A stretch of 64,000 nucleotides of DNA from Alphaproteobacteria bacterium (lineage in GTDB: Bacteria; Pseudomonadota; Alphaproteobacteria; Micavibrionales; Micavibrionaceae). The notes beneath the pieces are model-generated. The model made no database searches and was not told where the DNA came from. It saw nothing but the letters and a program-made list of their open reading frames with translations. The stretch is taken from assembly GCA_016699735.1 (NCBI GenBank), contig CP065008.1, positions 868,001 through 932,000 of the forward strand, written 5' to 3'. Positions within the stretch are counted from its first letter, which is position 1, and each line of letters opens with the position of its first letter. A program made the position numbers and the translations under genes. Below, in pieces: positions 41,984-51,189 of the stretch.

Positions 41984-44146
41984 ATGGCCGCAAAAACCGC
42001 TCTGGCTCACGCGCCCGAACAAACCATAGAAGACCTTCTGGTCACCCGGACGGTTAATCTCCACGGCGCGGACCCTGAGGCCAAAAGGCGCGAAATCCTT
42101 GAGTATTTCGAGAAAAGCTTCACCCTGTACGAAAGCCTGTTCGAATGCCTGAACGGCGAGGAGGCGTTCTACGCCCGGGCCAACACGCTCCGGCACCCCT
42201 TAATTTTCTACTATGGCCATACCTCTGTTCTGTTCATAAACAAGCTCAACGTCGCCAAGCTCATCGACAAACGGATCGATCCGAGGCTGGAATCCATGCT
42301 GGCCATTGGCGTGGATGAGATGTCCTGGGATGACCTGAACGAGGCCCATTACGACTGGCCGACCCCGGCGGAGGTCAAGGCGTACCGCGGCAAAACCCGC
42401 GAAGTTGTGCGCGATTTCATCATGACCTGCGATGTCAGCCTGCCCATCGGCTGGGACAGCCCGCTTTGGGTCATCATGCTGGGGATTGAGCATGAGCGCA
42501 TCCATTTGGAGACCAGCGCCGTCTTGATCCGCGAACTGCCCCTGAAATACGTCAAGCCGCACCCCGTCTGGAGCCGGATATGCCGCCAGTCGGGTGCGGC
42601 GCCCGAAAACAGCCTTCTCGCGGTGAAGGGTGGCCCCCTGACCCTCGGCAAGGGCCGGGACAACCCCTATTACGGCTGGGACAACGAATATGGCCGCTTG
42701 GAGACGACAATCCCCGACTTCAAAGCCTCCAAATACCTCGTCTCCAACGGCGAGTACCTTGGCTTCGTAAACGACGGGGGCTACGAAACCCGCGAATTCT
42801 GGGACGAGGAGGGCTGGAACTGGGTCACCTTCAAACAGGCGAAAATGCCCGTCTACTGGCGTAAGGAGGGGGATAAATACCGCTACCGTTCCATGCTGGA
42901 GGAAATCGATATGCCGTGGGATTGGCCCGTCGATGTCAACTGCCTGGAAGCCCGCGCCTTCTGCAAATGGAAGGCCAAAATGACCGGCAAGCCGATCCGC
43001 CTGCCCACCGAACCGGAATGGGCCAAGTTGCGCGAATTGCTGAAAACCGACCAGCCGGATTGGGACCGGGCGCCGGGCAACATCAATCTGGAAGGCGAGA
43101 TGTCCCCCTGTCCAGTGAACCGACATGAGGGGCCGGGAGGGTTTTTCGACATCATCGGCAATGTCTGGCAATGGACGGAAACGCCGATCGACGCCTATGA
43201 GGGGTTCGAAGTCCACCCCGTATATGATGATTTCTCAACGCCGACCTTCGATGGGAAGCACAACGTCTTCAAGGGCGGGTGCTGGATATCGACGGGCAAT
43301 TACGCCATTAAGGACTCACGTTATGCATTCCGGCGGCACTTTTTCCAGTATTCGGGCATTCGTTATGTGGAGGCCGGACTCCTGCCGGAGCAGCAGATGA
43401 ATATCTATGAAACCGATGCCATGGTGGCGATGTACATCGAGTTCCATTACGGGCGTGAGTATTTCGGTGTCCCGAACTTTCCGGTCGCTTGCGCCAGAGC
43501 GGCGCTGGAAGCGGTCAAGGGCGGCAAAACCCGCAAGGCGCTCGATATCGGTTGCGCGACGGGCCGCAGCGCCTTCGAATTGGCCAAACTCTTCGATCAT
43601 GTCGATGCGCTGGATTTCTCAGCCCGCCTCATACAGGCGCCGACACACCTCCAGCAGAGAGGCATTCAGCGTTATGTGGTCCAGGATGAAGGCGAGATCG
43701 TCTCCTTCCGTGAGATAAAAATCGAGGATTTTGGGTATCAGGACGTCAAGGACAAAATCCTTTTTGCACAGGCCGATGCCTGCAACCTGTTGACCAAATA
43801 CAGCGGATATGACCTGGTCTTCGCCGGAAACCTGATCGACCGCCTCTACGATCCAAAAAAATTCCTGACCGAAATAAAGGACAGAATCAACCCCGGCGGT
43901 CTTCTGATCCTGACCTCGCCTTATACCTGGCTGCCGGAATTTACCGAACGCGAGAAGTGGCTCGGCGGGTTTAAGGCGCGAACGGGCGAAAACTATACCA
44001 CGCTGGAAGGAATAAACGATGCGCTGGCGCCTGAATTCGAAAGAGTAGGAGAGCCGAGAGACATTCCCTTTGTCTTGCGCGAAACAAGCCGGAAGTTCCA
44101 GCATACTCTGGCGCAGTTTTCGGTCTGGAGGAAAAAAGACGTTTAA
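41984..44146 (+). CDS. ovoA: 5-histidylcysteine sulfoxide synthase / 4-mercaptohistidine N-methyltransferase (OvoA)
   Basis: A 720-residue fusion with three parts: an N-terminal DinB-like domain, an FGE-sulfatase-like domain, and a C-terminal SAM methyltransferase (from ~residue 505: KALDIGCATGRSAFELAKLF). The iron-binding H-x3-H-x-E motif is HERIHLE at residues 170-176. It joins cysteine to histidine with oxygen and methylates the product, toward ovothiol A. EgtB lacks the methyltransferase domain, which decides in favour of OvoA. A separate sulfoxide lyase (OvoB) is not in the window. GAAGGAA precedes the ATG. Confidence 0.94.
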   Translation: MAAKTALAHAPEQTIEDLLVTRTVNLHGADPEAKRREILEYFEKSFTLYESLFECLNGEEAFYARANTLRHPLIFYYGHTSVLFINKLNVAKLIDKRIDPRLESMLAIGVDEMSWDDLNEAHYDWPTPAEVKAYRGKTREVVRDFIMTCDVSLPIGWDSPLWVIMLGIEHERIHLETSAVLIRELPLKYVKPHPVWSRICRQSGAAPENSLLAVKGGPLTLGKGRDNPYYGWDNEYGRLETTIPDFKASKYLVSNGEYLGFVNDGGYETREFWDEEGWNWVTFKQAKMPVYWRKEGDKYRYRSMLEEIDMPWDWPVDVNCLEARAFCKWKAKMTGKPIRLPTEPEWAKLRELLKTDQPDWDRAPGNINLEGEMSPCPVNRHEGPGGFFDIIGNVWQWTETPIDAYEGFEVHPVYDDFSTPTFDGKHNVFKGGCWISTGNYAIKDSRYAFRRHFFQYSGIRYVEAGLLPEQQMNIYETDAMVAMYIEFHYGREYFGVPNFPVACARAALEAVKGGKTRKALDIGCATGRSAFELAKLFDHVDALDFSARLIQAPTHLQQRGIQRYVVQDEGEIVSFREIKIEDFGYQDVKDKILFAQADACNLLTKYSGYDLVFAGNLIDRLYDPKKFLTEIKDRINPGGLLILTSPYTWLPEFTEREKWLGGFKARTGENYTTLEGINDALAPEFERVGEPRDIPFVLRETSRKFQHTLAQFSVWRKKDV

Positions 44147-44220
44147 CCGCGTCTTCCCTTAACTATCAGGACGTTTTAGGATAGCACGTATAACGAAGTC
44201 CGCAGGAGGTGGGCGCAAGC

Positions 44221-45597
44221 ATGACCCTGAAAAGCGTCAATCCGGCCACCGAAGAAGTTCTGGCGACATTCGAGCCTTACAACGATGCCCATATCGCCGC
44301 GGCGGTCGAGTTTTCGGAAAAGGCCTTTTATACCCACCGCCAAACGGGAATGAAGGAACGCGCAGAAAAACTGCGAACGGTGGCAAGCCTTCTGGAAACG
44401 GAAATCGAACGTCACGCGCTGACGATCACCCGGGAAATGGGGAAAACTCTGGCATCCGCAAGGGCGGAAATATCGAAATGCGCTTGGGGTTGCCGCTTTT
44501 ACGCCGATAACGCGCCGGTCTTTCTCGAAGACCAGTTCATCAAAATAGAGGAGGGCGAAGCGTTCGTACGCTATCTTCCGCTCGGACCTGTGCTGGCCGT
44601 CATGCCCTGGAACTTTCCGTTCTGGCAGGTGTTCAGGTTTGCAGCCCCCGCCCTCATGGCCGGAAACACGGTGCTGCTCAAACACGCCTCGAACGTGCCG
44701 CTGTGCGCTCTGGCGATCGAGGATATCTTCCGCCGCGCCGGTTTAGGCGAGGGAGCCTTCCAGACCCTTCTGATCGGTTCGGCGCAAGTCGAACAGGTGA
44801 TCGCCGATCCCCGTGTCCGTGCCGTGACCCTGACAGGGTCCGAAGCCGCAGGGGCCAGTGTTGCGTCAATCGCCGGAAAACACATCAAGAAAACCGTCCT
44901 CGAATTGGGCGGCAGCGATCCGTTTATTGTCATGCCGTCCGCCGATCTCGATCAGGCGGTCTCGGCGGCGGTCCAAGGCCGCGTTCAGAACGCCGGACAA
45001 TCTTGTATCGCCTCCAAGCGCTTTATTGTTCACGAGGACATCTATGAACTTTTCTGCAAAAAGCTCATGGCCGCTTTCGAAAAATTGAAAGTCGGCAACC
45101 CGGAGCAGGAGGAAACGGATGTCGGCCCGCTTTCAAGCGCCAAGGCGCGGGACGATGTCGATGCGCTCGTGCAGGCGTCGCTGTCGAAAGGAGCCGTTCG
45201 CCTCTGTGGCGCTGAAAGAATGAAGGGAACAGGGTTTTACTACCGCCCCGGCCTGCTGGAAAATATCACTAAAGACTCACCCGCTTATTCCGAGGAGCTG
45301 TTCGGTCCTGTCGGTCTGCTGTTCAGGGTGGACGATATCGAGAGCGCTGTGATGCTCGCCAACGACACGCGCTTTGGTCTGGGATCGGCAATCTTCACGC
45401 AGGACGCGGAGGAGATCGACCGGGCGGTCAACGGTCTTCAGGCGGGCGCGACCTTTGTTAACGGCATCGTCGCCTCGGACCCGCGCCTGCCCTTCGGAGG
45501 GATCAAGGCATCTGGCTACGGCCGCGAACTGGCGGAGGAAGGCATCCGCGAATTCACCAATATCAAGACCATCGTCATCAAAAAAGCAGAAAAATAG
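44221..45597 (+). CDS. Aldehyde dehydrogenase, succinate-semialdehyde dehydrogenase-like
   Basis: A 458-residue NAD(P)-dependent aldehyde dehydrogenase. VMPWNFPFWQVFRFAAPALMAGN, LTGSEAAG, LELGGSDPFIV (catalytic Glu) and NAGQSCIASKRFIV (catalytic Cys) are the class motifs; the NAGQSC variant and short length fit the GabD1-type succinate-semialdehyde group. AGGAGG lies 11 bases before the ATG at 44221, so an in-frame GTG at 44209 within the ribosome site is rejected. The real substrate is uncertain; with polyamine genes nearby it might oxidise aminobutyrate-derived semialdehyde. Confidence 0.88.
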   Translation: MTLKSVNPATEEVLATFEPYNDAHIAAAVEFSEKAFYTHRQTGMKERAEKLRTVASLLETEIERHALTITREMGKTLASARAEISKCAWGCRFYADNAPVFLEDQFIKIEEGEAFVRYLPLGPVLAVMPWNFPFWQVFRFAAPALMAGNTVLLKHASNVPLCALAIEDIFRRAGLGEGAFQTLLIGSAQVEQVIADPRVRAVTLTGSEAAGASVASIAGKHIKKTVLELGGSDPFIVMPSADLDQAVSAAVQGRVQNAGQSCIASKRFIVHEDIYELFCKKLMAAFEKLKVGNPEQEETDVGPLSSAKARDDVDALVQASLSKGAVRLCGAERMKGTGFYYRPGLLENITKDSPAYSEELFGPVGLLFRVDDIESAVMLANDTRFGLGSAIFTQDAEEIDRAVNGLQAGATFVNGIVASDPRLPFGGIKASGYGRELAEEGIREFTNIKTIVIKKAEK

Positions 45598-45708
45598 AAG
45601 AGTAAATTACTGTTTTTATTCAATATTATAGATTAATTTGCTCAATCTCATATATTCCCCTATGCTTTCCCCAAGAACAAAGATAAAACACAACAGAAGA
45701 TTTTATTA

Positions 45709-46572
45709 GTGACTAAGCCCCGCAGTGACATCTCCCTCAGATTTGACAGGACGGCGTTTCAAAACGAAACGTTGCTGGATGATCTTGACATTCACTTTCA
45801 GCCGATTGTCGATCTCGTCGGCGGTTCGCGGATCTTGGGCTTCGAGGCCTTGGGCCGCAAAACCGGAGCACACGGAATCACATCCATCGGTCCACTTCTG
45901 AAGGATATACATGACGCCGGGTTAAGGCCGGAACTTGAGATGCGGGCTCTTCAAGCCGCAAGAAATTTTATCCGCCTGTGCGATGAAAATCTTGATCACG
46001 CCCATGCATCGAATGTGTATGTGACTGTCAATCTTCATCATTTGACCTTGGCCCAGCCGAAGCTTTTGCAAGGTATAGAAAATCAGATTCTCGATTATCC
46101 GTCCGCGCAGCCGCGTATCCGTTTTGAAATTTTAGAACATCCCTTTCCTCGCAGAACTCACGGAAAGATCATGGAAAATATCAGGGCGCTGAGCGCCGAG
46201 GGCTACAAACTTTATCTCGATGATTTCGGCGATCATGCGGGGATCGACGAAGACCGTTTGGAAGACACCAAACAGGTCGTCACGGGAATAAAACTGAGTA
46301 GTTCTTTATGGCAGAGGGACGAGGAGGATCGTCATCGTTTTCTTGACTATCTCGCCAGTCCTGACTTGCAGGGAAAAATCATCGTTCTCGAAGGCATTGA
46401 AACGGACGAACAAATAGCAAAGACAATGCAAATGCCCGGAGAATATGGGTTCACGAAAGTCCTGGCGCAAGGCTGGCACCCGCTGCTGGGGGCGAGTATG
46501 TCGCCTGAGAGTGCCGTAGAACTCCTCGGCCAGTTGCAGCAAAAGCCTCAGGAAAATGCACTTGAAAAATGA
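45709..46572 (+). CDS. EAL-domain protein, putative cyclic-di-GMP phosphodiesterase
   Basis: A 287-residue protein made of a single EAL domain with no sensor or GGDEF part. Expected residues are present: FQPIVDL, GFEALGR (the EAL motif), VNLHH, FEILEH, YLDDFGDH (DDFG), GIKLS (catalytic Lys region) and LEGIETDEQ, with AQGW near the end. An active phosphodiesterase is therefore possible, although DDFGDH and GIKLS deviate from the consensus. The GTG start at 45709 follows an AT-rich stretch. The gene converges on the metallopeptidase paralogue at 46585. Confidence 0.85.
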   Translation: MTKPRSDISLRFDRTAFQNETLLDDLDIHFQPIVDLVGGSRILGFEALGRKTGAHGITSIGPLLKDIHDAGLRPELEMRALQAARNFIRLCDENLDHAHASNVYVTVNLHHLTLAQPKLLQGIENQILDYPSAQPRIRFEILEHPFPRRTHGKIMENIRALSAEGYKLYLDDFGDHAGIDEDRLEDTKQVVTGIKLSSSLWQRDEEDRHRFLDYLASPDLQGKIIVLEGIETDEQIAKTMQMPGEYGFTKVLAQGWHPLLGASMSPESAVELLGQLQQKPQENALEK

Positions 46573-46584
46573 GCATGAGGCGGC

Positions 46585-47823
46585 TTACGCCAGCGCGGGT
46601 GCCCCGGTCGTACGCTTGAAATTCCGTTCCAGACCGTCCTGTTGCTCCTGCGCCAGCGCGATCCGCTGCTCGGCCAGAACCGGATCGGCATTCGCGGCAA
46701 AGAAATTGACCGCGCTGATCCCGCCGATGGTCAAAGTCGCTTGATCGCCGTCATGCAGGGTCACCACAGGCGCTCCGCCCTTGATGGCGCCGACATCAAT
46801 TTTATCTTTATCTCCACCGGGGGGTGATGGAGAGGTCTCTGCATTCAGGGCAGGTGAGGCTTCAACAATGCGCCTTTCCACGGCCCCGGCATAGGCCGCG
46901 ATGAATTCACGCACGTAAGGGTTGGGATCGGCGTTATCGAAGGCGCCCGAATCCAGCAGACGTTGAATATGACCGGCATATTCACGCTCATGAAATTTCC
47001 TCATGTTGCCCAAATCAGACTCGCTGATCCCAAGATCATTGAGAAGAACGCGGTTCATAACATCGGCATGGTCCCTGGCAGCCGTATAGTGCTCGGTAGT
47101 GGCCACTTGCCCCGGCTCATCGCCAAGAACGGCCAGAGCGGCATGGCCCGGATCGCCCGCAGCAGACAAGGCGCGGAAATCAATCAGAAGTTGGACCATC
47201 TCCTCCTGCCCCTTGGCCCTGAGCCAGGATATTCCGGCAAGGTCGGACTCCAGTTCCCGGTTCATGATGTTGGTATCTTGTTCGATCCGGCTCTCAAAAG
47301 TTGGAAGAAGAGGTTGATTGGGGTGCGTTCCCTCGTGAATACCCCAGAATCCGTCCCAGTAAACATCCTCTCCGGGAATAGGCGCTAAAGAGTCGGCGTC
47401 GCGGTTCGCCACCAGGGGCATAAACTCATCCCGGTGATCGGCGCGGCTTCCCTGAAGGCTGATCATCGCAAAAGCCGTGGTTGGGGTTCCGGGCGCACCT
47501 TCAGCGTCCCCGAATTCATATCGTCTGGCGAAGGGGGGATTGGTAAGGGATTCTGCGATACGATTCGCAATTCGGCGGTCATCGAAAAAAGAGGAACGCC
47601 CCGGCAACTGAGCGTCGATCATTTGCCTCATAACCGCGATATCCGCCGGATCGACCTTTCCGCTTTTTTCAAAGTAGGCGCGGTTAAAGGCATCGGGGTT
47701 GATGAACGCAATATCCTGTATAGTGGAGGTCTGGCGGACAAGCTGAACAAAAACCTGATCGCGGGCGCTTAGAATTGGGGGCGTAACAGAACCTTCATTT
47801 TGTAAATTTTTGGAATCACCCAT
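46585..47823 (-). CDS. Putative gluzincin-type metallopeptidase, paralogue 1
   Basis: A 412-residue member of a three-gene family in this window. The zinc-binding motif HEGTH (residues 163-167) is followed 23 residues later by ELESD (E190-D194), the HExxH plus ExxxD layout of gluzincins. Shared family blocks are NPDAFNRAYFEKSGKVDPAD near the N-terminus and GGAPVVTLHDGDQATLTIGG with ADPVLAEQRIALAQ in the last 90 residues. No signal peptide or membrane segment is visible, so export would need a dedicated system. Protease activity is inferred from the motifs. Confidence 0.72.
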   Translation of the reverse strand: MGDSKNLQNEGSVTPPILSARDQVFVQLVRQTSTIQDIAFINPDAFNRAYFEKSGKVDPADIAVMRQMIDAQLPGRSSFFDDRRIANRIAESLTNPPFARRYEFGDAEGAPGTPTTAFAMISLQGSRADHRDEFMPLVANRDADSLAPIPGEDVYWDGFWGIHEGTHPNQPLLPTFESRIEQDTNIMNRELESDLAGISWLRAKGQEEMVQLLIDFRALSAAGDPGHAALAVLGDEPGQVATTEHYTAARDHADVMNRVLLNDLGISESDLGNMRKFHEREYAGHIQRLLDSGAFDNADPNPYVREFIAAYAGAVERRIVEASPALNAETSPSPPGGDKDKIDVGAIKGGAPVVTLHDGDQATLTIGGISAVNFFAANADPVLAEQRIALAQEQQDGLERNFKRTTGAPALA

Positions 47824-47908
47824 AACTCATCCCATCAATCTTATATCTTCCGGGAATTATAGCCCCAAAAGCGCAGGAAAAGCAAAAAGTGACCTCCTAA
47901 AGGCTTGC

Positions 47909-49261
47909 TTAAGCCATCCCATAGGAGCCAACGGCGGGAGACGAACGCTGGAAGTCACGCTCAAGCCCGACGCCGGATTCCTGCTCAAGGGCGATCCTCT
48001 GCTGGGCCAGATCGTTGTCCGCATGGCTGGCGAAAAAAGCCGAGGCGCTGACGCCGCCAATCGTCATGGAAGCCTTGTCCCCATCGTTAAGGGCAACAAC
48101 GGGCGCCCCCCCGCTAACCGTGCTGACATCCATATCGGCATAGGCGCTGGGCATGACGATGGCATCTGTACCGTTATAATTTGCAACGGCGAAGGCATCA
48201 GACTTTGGATCAGAAACATTTTCACCAGAAGCGACCCTAACGTCTTCTCTGCCCGTAACAGGATCGGTAGCAGCCCCGTGCCTGTCATGCCCGTTAAGCC
48301 GTCGCTGCTGTTCAAGTTCCCGTTCAATCCGGCGTTCGGTAATCTGACGATCCACGGCGCCCGAAAAGGCTTCGATAGACTCCTTGACATGGGGATTGGT
48401 GTTACCGTCAAAGGCGCCGTTACCCAACAGCCTCTTAAGATGGCCGTTAAATTCCTCAGGTCGGTCATTAAGCATGGCTTCCGCATCGACCTGTGAAAGA
48501 CCCTGATCCGTAGCGACTTTACTGATCATTTCAGAACGGAAAGTACGAGCCGCATTAATATGGTCTATAGTGACCGGGCCGGGCTTATCCATAAGAATTG
48601 CAGTAGCATGTTCGTGATCAAAAGCTGCACCAAGAGCACGATGGTCAATAAACGCCTGAGCGATATCATTCAGGCCGTTTCTACGCGCCCAGTCCACAGC
48701 AGCCTGATCGGCTTGGGTCTCATCTCTAAGTATGGTGACAGCCTCTTGATCCGGTGTCATGCCTGAGGTGTTGACTGCCGGTTGGTTGCAGTGGGTACCT
48801 TCATGCACTCCCCACATACGGTCCCAATGGTCGGTCCATCCCGGTATCTCTCTTATTCTCTGGAGATCCTGTGCTGAAACAAGGGGCTGAAAGGTGTTTT
48901 TGTGGTCAAGAAGACTCCCGCGCTCATTCACTATGCAAACAGGAAGAGGGGCGGCAGTCGAACCAGCCGGAGGAGCGACCTCCCCGCGGGCAGCAAAAGG
49001 TCCCCTGGTAAGAGACAAAGCAACCGCTTGTTGAAGGGACGCATCGGTAACGCCGTTGGTAATTCCGGGGAGCTGTCTTTCAAGCATCTCCCGCATCTTC
49101 TTGACATCGTCCGGGTGAACTGTCCCAGTAGAGTTAAAATGATCACGATTAAACTTGTCGGGATCCATAAAAACAGTAGGTACGGTGGAGGTCTCGCGCA
49201 CGGCGTCCTTATAGTCATCTATAAAGATGCTTCTAAGATCTTCAAAAAACCCTCTTCCCAT
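47909..49261 (-). CDS. Putative gluzincin-type metallopeptidase, paralogue 2
   Basis: A 450-residue paralogue with HEGTH at 153-157 and ETQAD at 181-185. The N-terminal block is PTVFMDPDKFNRDHFNSTG, and the C-terminal block is GGAPVVALNDGDKASMTIGG with ADNDLAQQRIALEQ. A longer linker (residues ~300-390, rich in Asp, Gly, Ser and Ala) separates the peptidase part from the C-terminal block. I chose the ATG at 49261 with GGAG upstream over a GTG one codon earlier. It lies 85 bases from paralogue 1 on the same strand. Confidence 0.72.
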   Translation of the reverse strand: MGRGFFEDLRSIFIDDYKDAVRETSTVPTVFMDPDKFNRDHFNSTGTVHPDDVKKMREMLERQLPGITNGVTDASLQQAVALSLTRGPFAARGEVAPPAGSTAAPLPVCIVNERGSLLDHKNTFQPLVSAQDLQRIREIPGWTDHWDRMWGVHEGTHCNQPAVNTSGMTPDQEAVTILRDETQADQAAVDWARRNGLNDIAQAFIDHRALGAAFDHEHATAILMDKPGPVTIDHINAARTFRSEMISKVATDQGLSQVDAEAMLNDRPEEFNGHLKRLLGNGAFDGNTNPHVKESIEAFSGAVDRQITERRIERELEQQRRLNGHDRHGAATDPVTGREDVRVASGENVSDPKSDAFAVANYNGTDAIVMPSAYADMDVSTVSGGAPVVALNDGDKASMTIGGVSASAFFASHADNDLAQQRIALEQESGVGLERDFQRSSPAVGSYGMA

Positions 49262-49290
49262 CACCTGCTCCCAAAGACCGCATTAAACTC

Positions 49291-49608
49291 TCAAGGCTCG
49301 TGCCCTGGAGCTTCTACGCTCTTATCTCCCTGTTTTTTTAACTTTACTTCTGGAACAATAACCTGCTGAGGGATTCTCAGGCCACCTTGCGGTCCTGGCT
49401 CCATTGAAACGACAACGCCATTTCCGCCGGTTCGTTCCTCAACTGTCAGGGGCTTCTTACCGGGAACCTCAGAACCAGCCGTAGTAACTGCGGGGGTGGC
49501 ACCGCCCTGTGCATCGGCTCGAGGCTCCTGAGCAGGCTCATTGGTCGCACAACTGCTCAGCAAAACCCCGGCCAAAGCCGCGCTTAAAATAGTATTTCTT
49601 TTGGTCAT
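49291..49608 (-). CDS. Small lipoprotein
   Basis: A 105-residue protein with a lipoprotein signal: ILSAALAGVLLSSC, the cysteine (residue 20) being the likely lipidation site. The mature part is rich in Pro, Glu, Gly and Thr and mostly disordered, ending EAPGHEP. It lies within the metallopeptidase gene group and ends 30 bases before paralogue 2, so it is probably co-transcribed with it. Function unknown. Confidence 0.75.
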   Translation of the reverse strand: MTKRNTILSAALAGVLLSSCATNEPAQEPRADAQGGATPAVTTAGSEVPGKKPLTVEERTGGNGVVVSMEPGPQGGLRIPQQVIVPEVKLKKQGDKSVEAPGHEP

Positions 49609-49711
49609 AATAACGATCTCTTCATAGTCACACCCATTATAATTTTTTTACTCCCCCAAAGGCAAAGAAATAAAGTTAAGCCAGATCAAAGCCATAGAAA
49701 GTTTAAACCGC

Positions 49712-51031
49712 TCAGGTCATGTTCGACTGCCCACCAGGCAGACGCACTGAAACGGCTTGATTTCCAAGGTTTTGCCCCTCCAGACCAGTATCCTTTAAAG
49801 CCAGCCGCTGTAGCGCAAATACCGGGTCGGCCATCTGCCGCCAGTAATCAGGGGCGCTCACCCCGTCGATAGTCAGAACCGCCTGATCGCCGATCCCCAA
49901 TGCGACCACGGGCGCCCCACGGCGCTCTTTTCCGGCTGCCTCTTCTTGGCCCTCAGCCTCGGAACCGACGGACAAACGACCGTCTTCAAGATCGGACTCC
50001 GTCAAGGCGTAACGTGGCCTCTCCTCCCCATCGGCGACATCAAGGCTCCCTTGTTTGTTTCCGGCGGGTGCGGCAGGGGGCTGTACCGGGGCCGTACTGG
50101 GCGTTGGTGTAAGGGGTCTATCGATGATCTGCCGACGGTAAGCCCCGGCATAGGCGCGGATATAGTCTTCAATGAGGGGGTTGCTCTTCACGTCAGCATT
50201 CTGGGCCGGACTGAACGCGCCGCGGGCGAGTAACTTCTCAATCCGGTCAACATACTGAGCCGGCTGTTTTATGGACATATCGACGACTTGCTCCATGGTC
50301 AGCTTGTAATGGGTCATAACACCCATAACCATCTGGAACCTGAAATCATGGACCGCATCGATATGTGCCTGGCTGGAGGTTAAATCCGGCCGATCGATTA
50401 AAACCGCGGTCGCATGGCGAGGATCGTCGCCTTTGAGCGAACCCAGAGCGCGGATATCGATCAGGGCTTGCGCCACCTCGGGGAGTTTATTATCGCGCAG
50501 CCACTTCACGGCCGCCCGGTCGGCCTCGGCTTCGCGCCCCATCAGGAATATATCCTTCTGCTCGTCGGTCATGCCCTTGGTGTTCATGTCCTGAGCGCAG
50601 TGCGTACCCTCGTGAATCCCGAAAATGCGCTCACGGTGCTGCTCCCAGCCGGGGATAAGGCTGAGCTTGGCCGGATCGATTCCCGCTTGTTTCAGAAGAG
50701 AGTCGGAGCGCCCGTTGATCGCCCCCTCCGGTCCGTTGGCAAGGCAGATTCGCATCGGGTTGCCCTTGACATCGTCCACATCCATAGCATGGCCGAACGG
50801 TCCGGCCAGCGACCGCCGCACAAGGCTGGTCAGTTGCTTGTCACTAAAGCCGCTGTCATCGACGCCCTGCAGGCGGATCACATTGCGGGCCTTCTTGATG
50901 TCGTCGGGATGAACTTCGCGTGTTTTTAAAAAATGTTCGCGGTGAAAATCGGCAGGATTGAGAAACACAATCGGCAGAGTTGTCACACTCTTGACGCCGT
51001 CCTGAAAACCTTTGGAACCCCCGGTACCCAT
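49712..51031 (-). CDS. Putative gluzincin-type metallopeptidase, paralogue 3
   Basis: A 439-residue paralogue with HEGTH at 140-144 and EAEAD at 167-171. The N-terminal block is PIVFLNPADFHREHFLKTREVHPDD. The C-terminal block is RRGAPVVALGIGDQAVLTIDG and ADPVFALQRLAL, more divergent than in paralogues 1 and 2. A linker of ~80 residues rich in Pro, Glu and Ala lies between. It starts with MGTGGSKGFQDG and has no signal peptide. First gene of the minus-strand group. Confidence 0.72.
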   Translation of the reverse strand: MGTGGSKGFQDGVKSVTTLPIVFLNPADFHREHFLKTREVHPDDIKKARNVIRLQGVDDSGFSDKQLTSLVRRSLAGPFGHAMDVDDVKGNPMRICLANGPEGAINGRSDSLLKQAGIDPAKLSLIPGWEQHRERIFGIHEGTHCAQDMNTKGMTDEQKDIFLMGREAEADRAAVKWLRDNKLPEVAQALIDIRALGSLKGDDPRHATAVLIDRPDLTSSQAHIDAVHDFRFQMVMGVMTHYKLTMEQVVDMSIKQPAQYVDRIEKLLARGAFSPAQNADVKSNPLIEDYIRAYAGAYRRQIIDRPLTPTPSTAPVQPPAAPAGNKQGSLDVADGEERPRYALTESDLEDGRLSVGSEAEGQEEAAGKERRGAPVVALGIGDQAVLTIDGVSAPDYWRQMADPVFALQRLALKDTGLEGQNLGNQAVSVRLPGGQSNMT

Positions 51032-51189
51032 ATTTTAAACCCACAGCATGAATGTCTGTTTATTTTTTTTGAAAGTATAGCGCCTTTAACCAGATGCCCG
51101 CAATCAATAAAACAACAGGCCCGTGATTGCTAGGCTTCGTGGGTATATGTTAGAACCTGAGAAATTATGAGCTTGTGGGAGGAAAAGAC

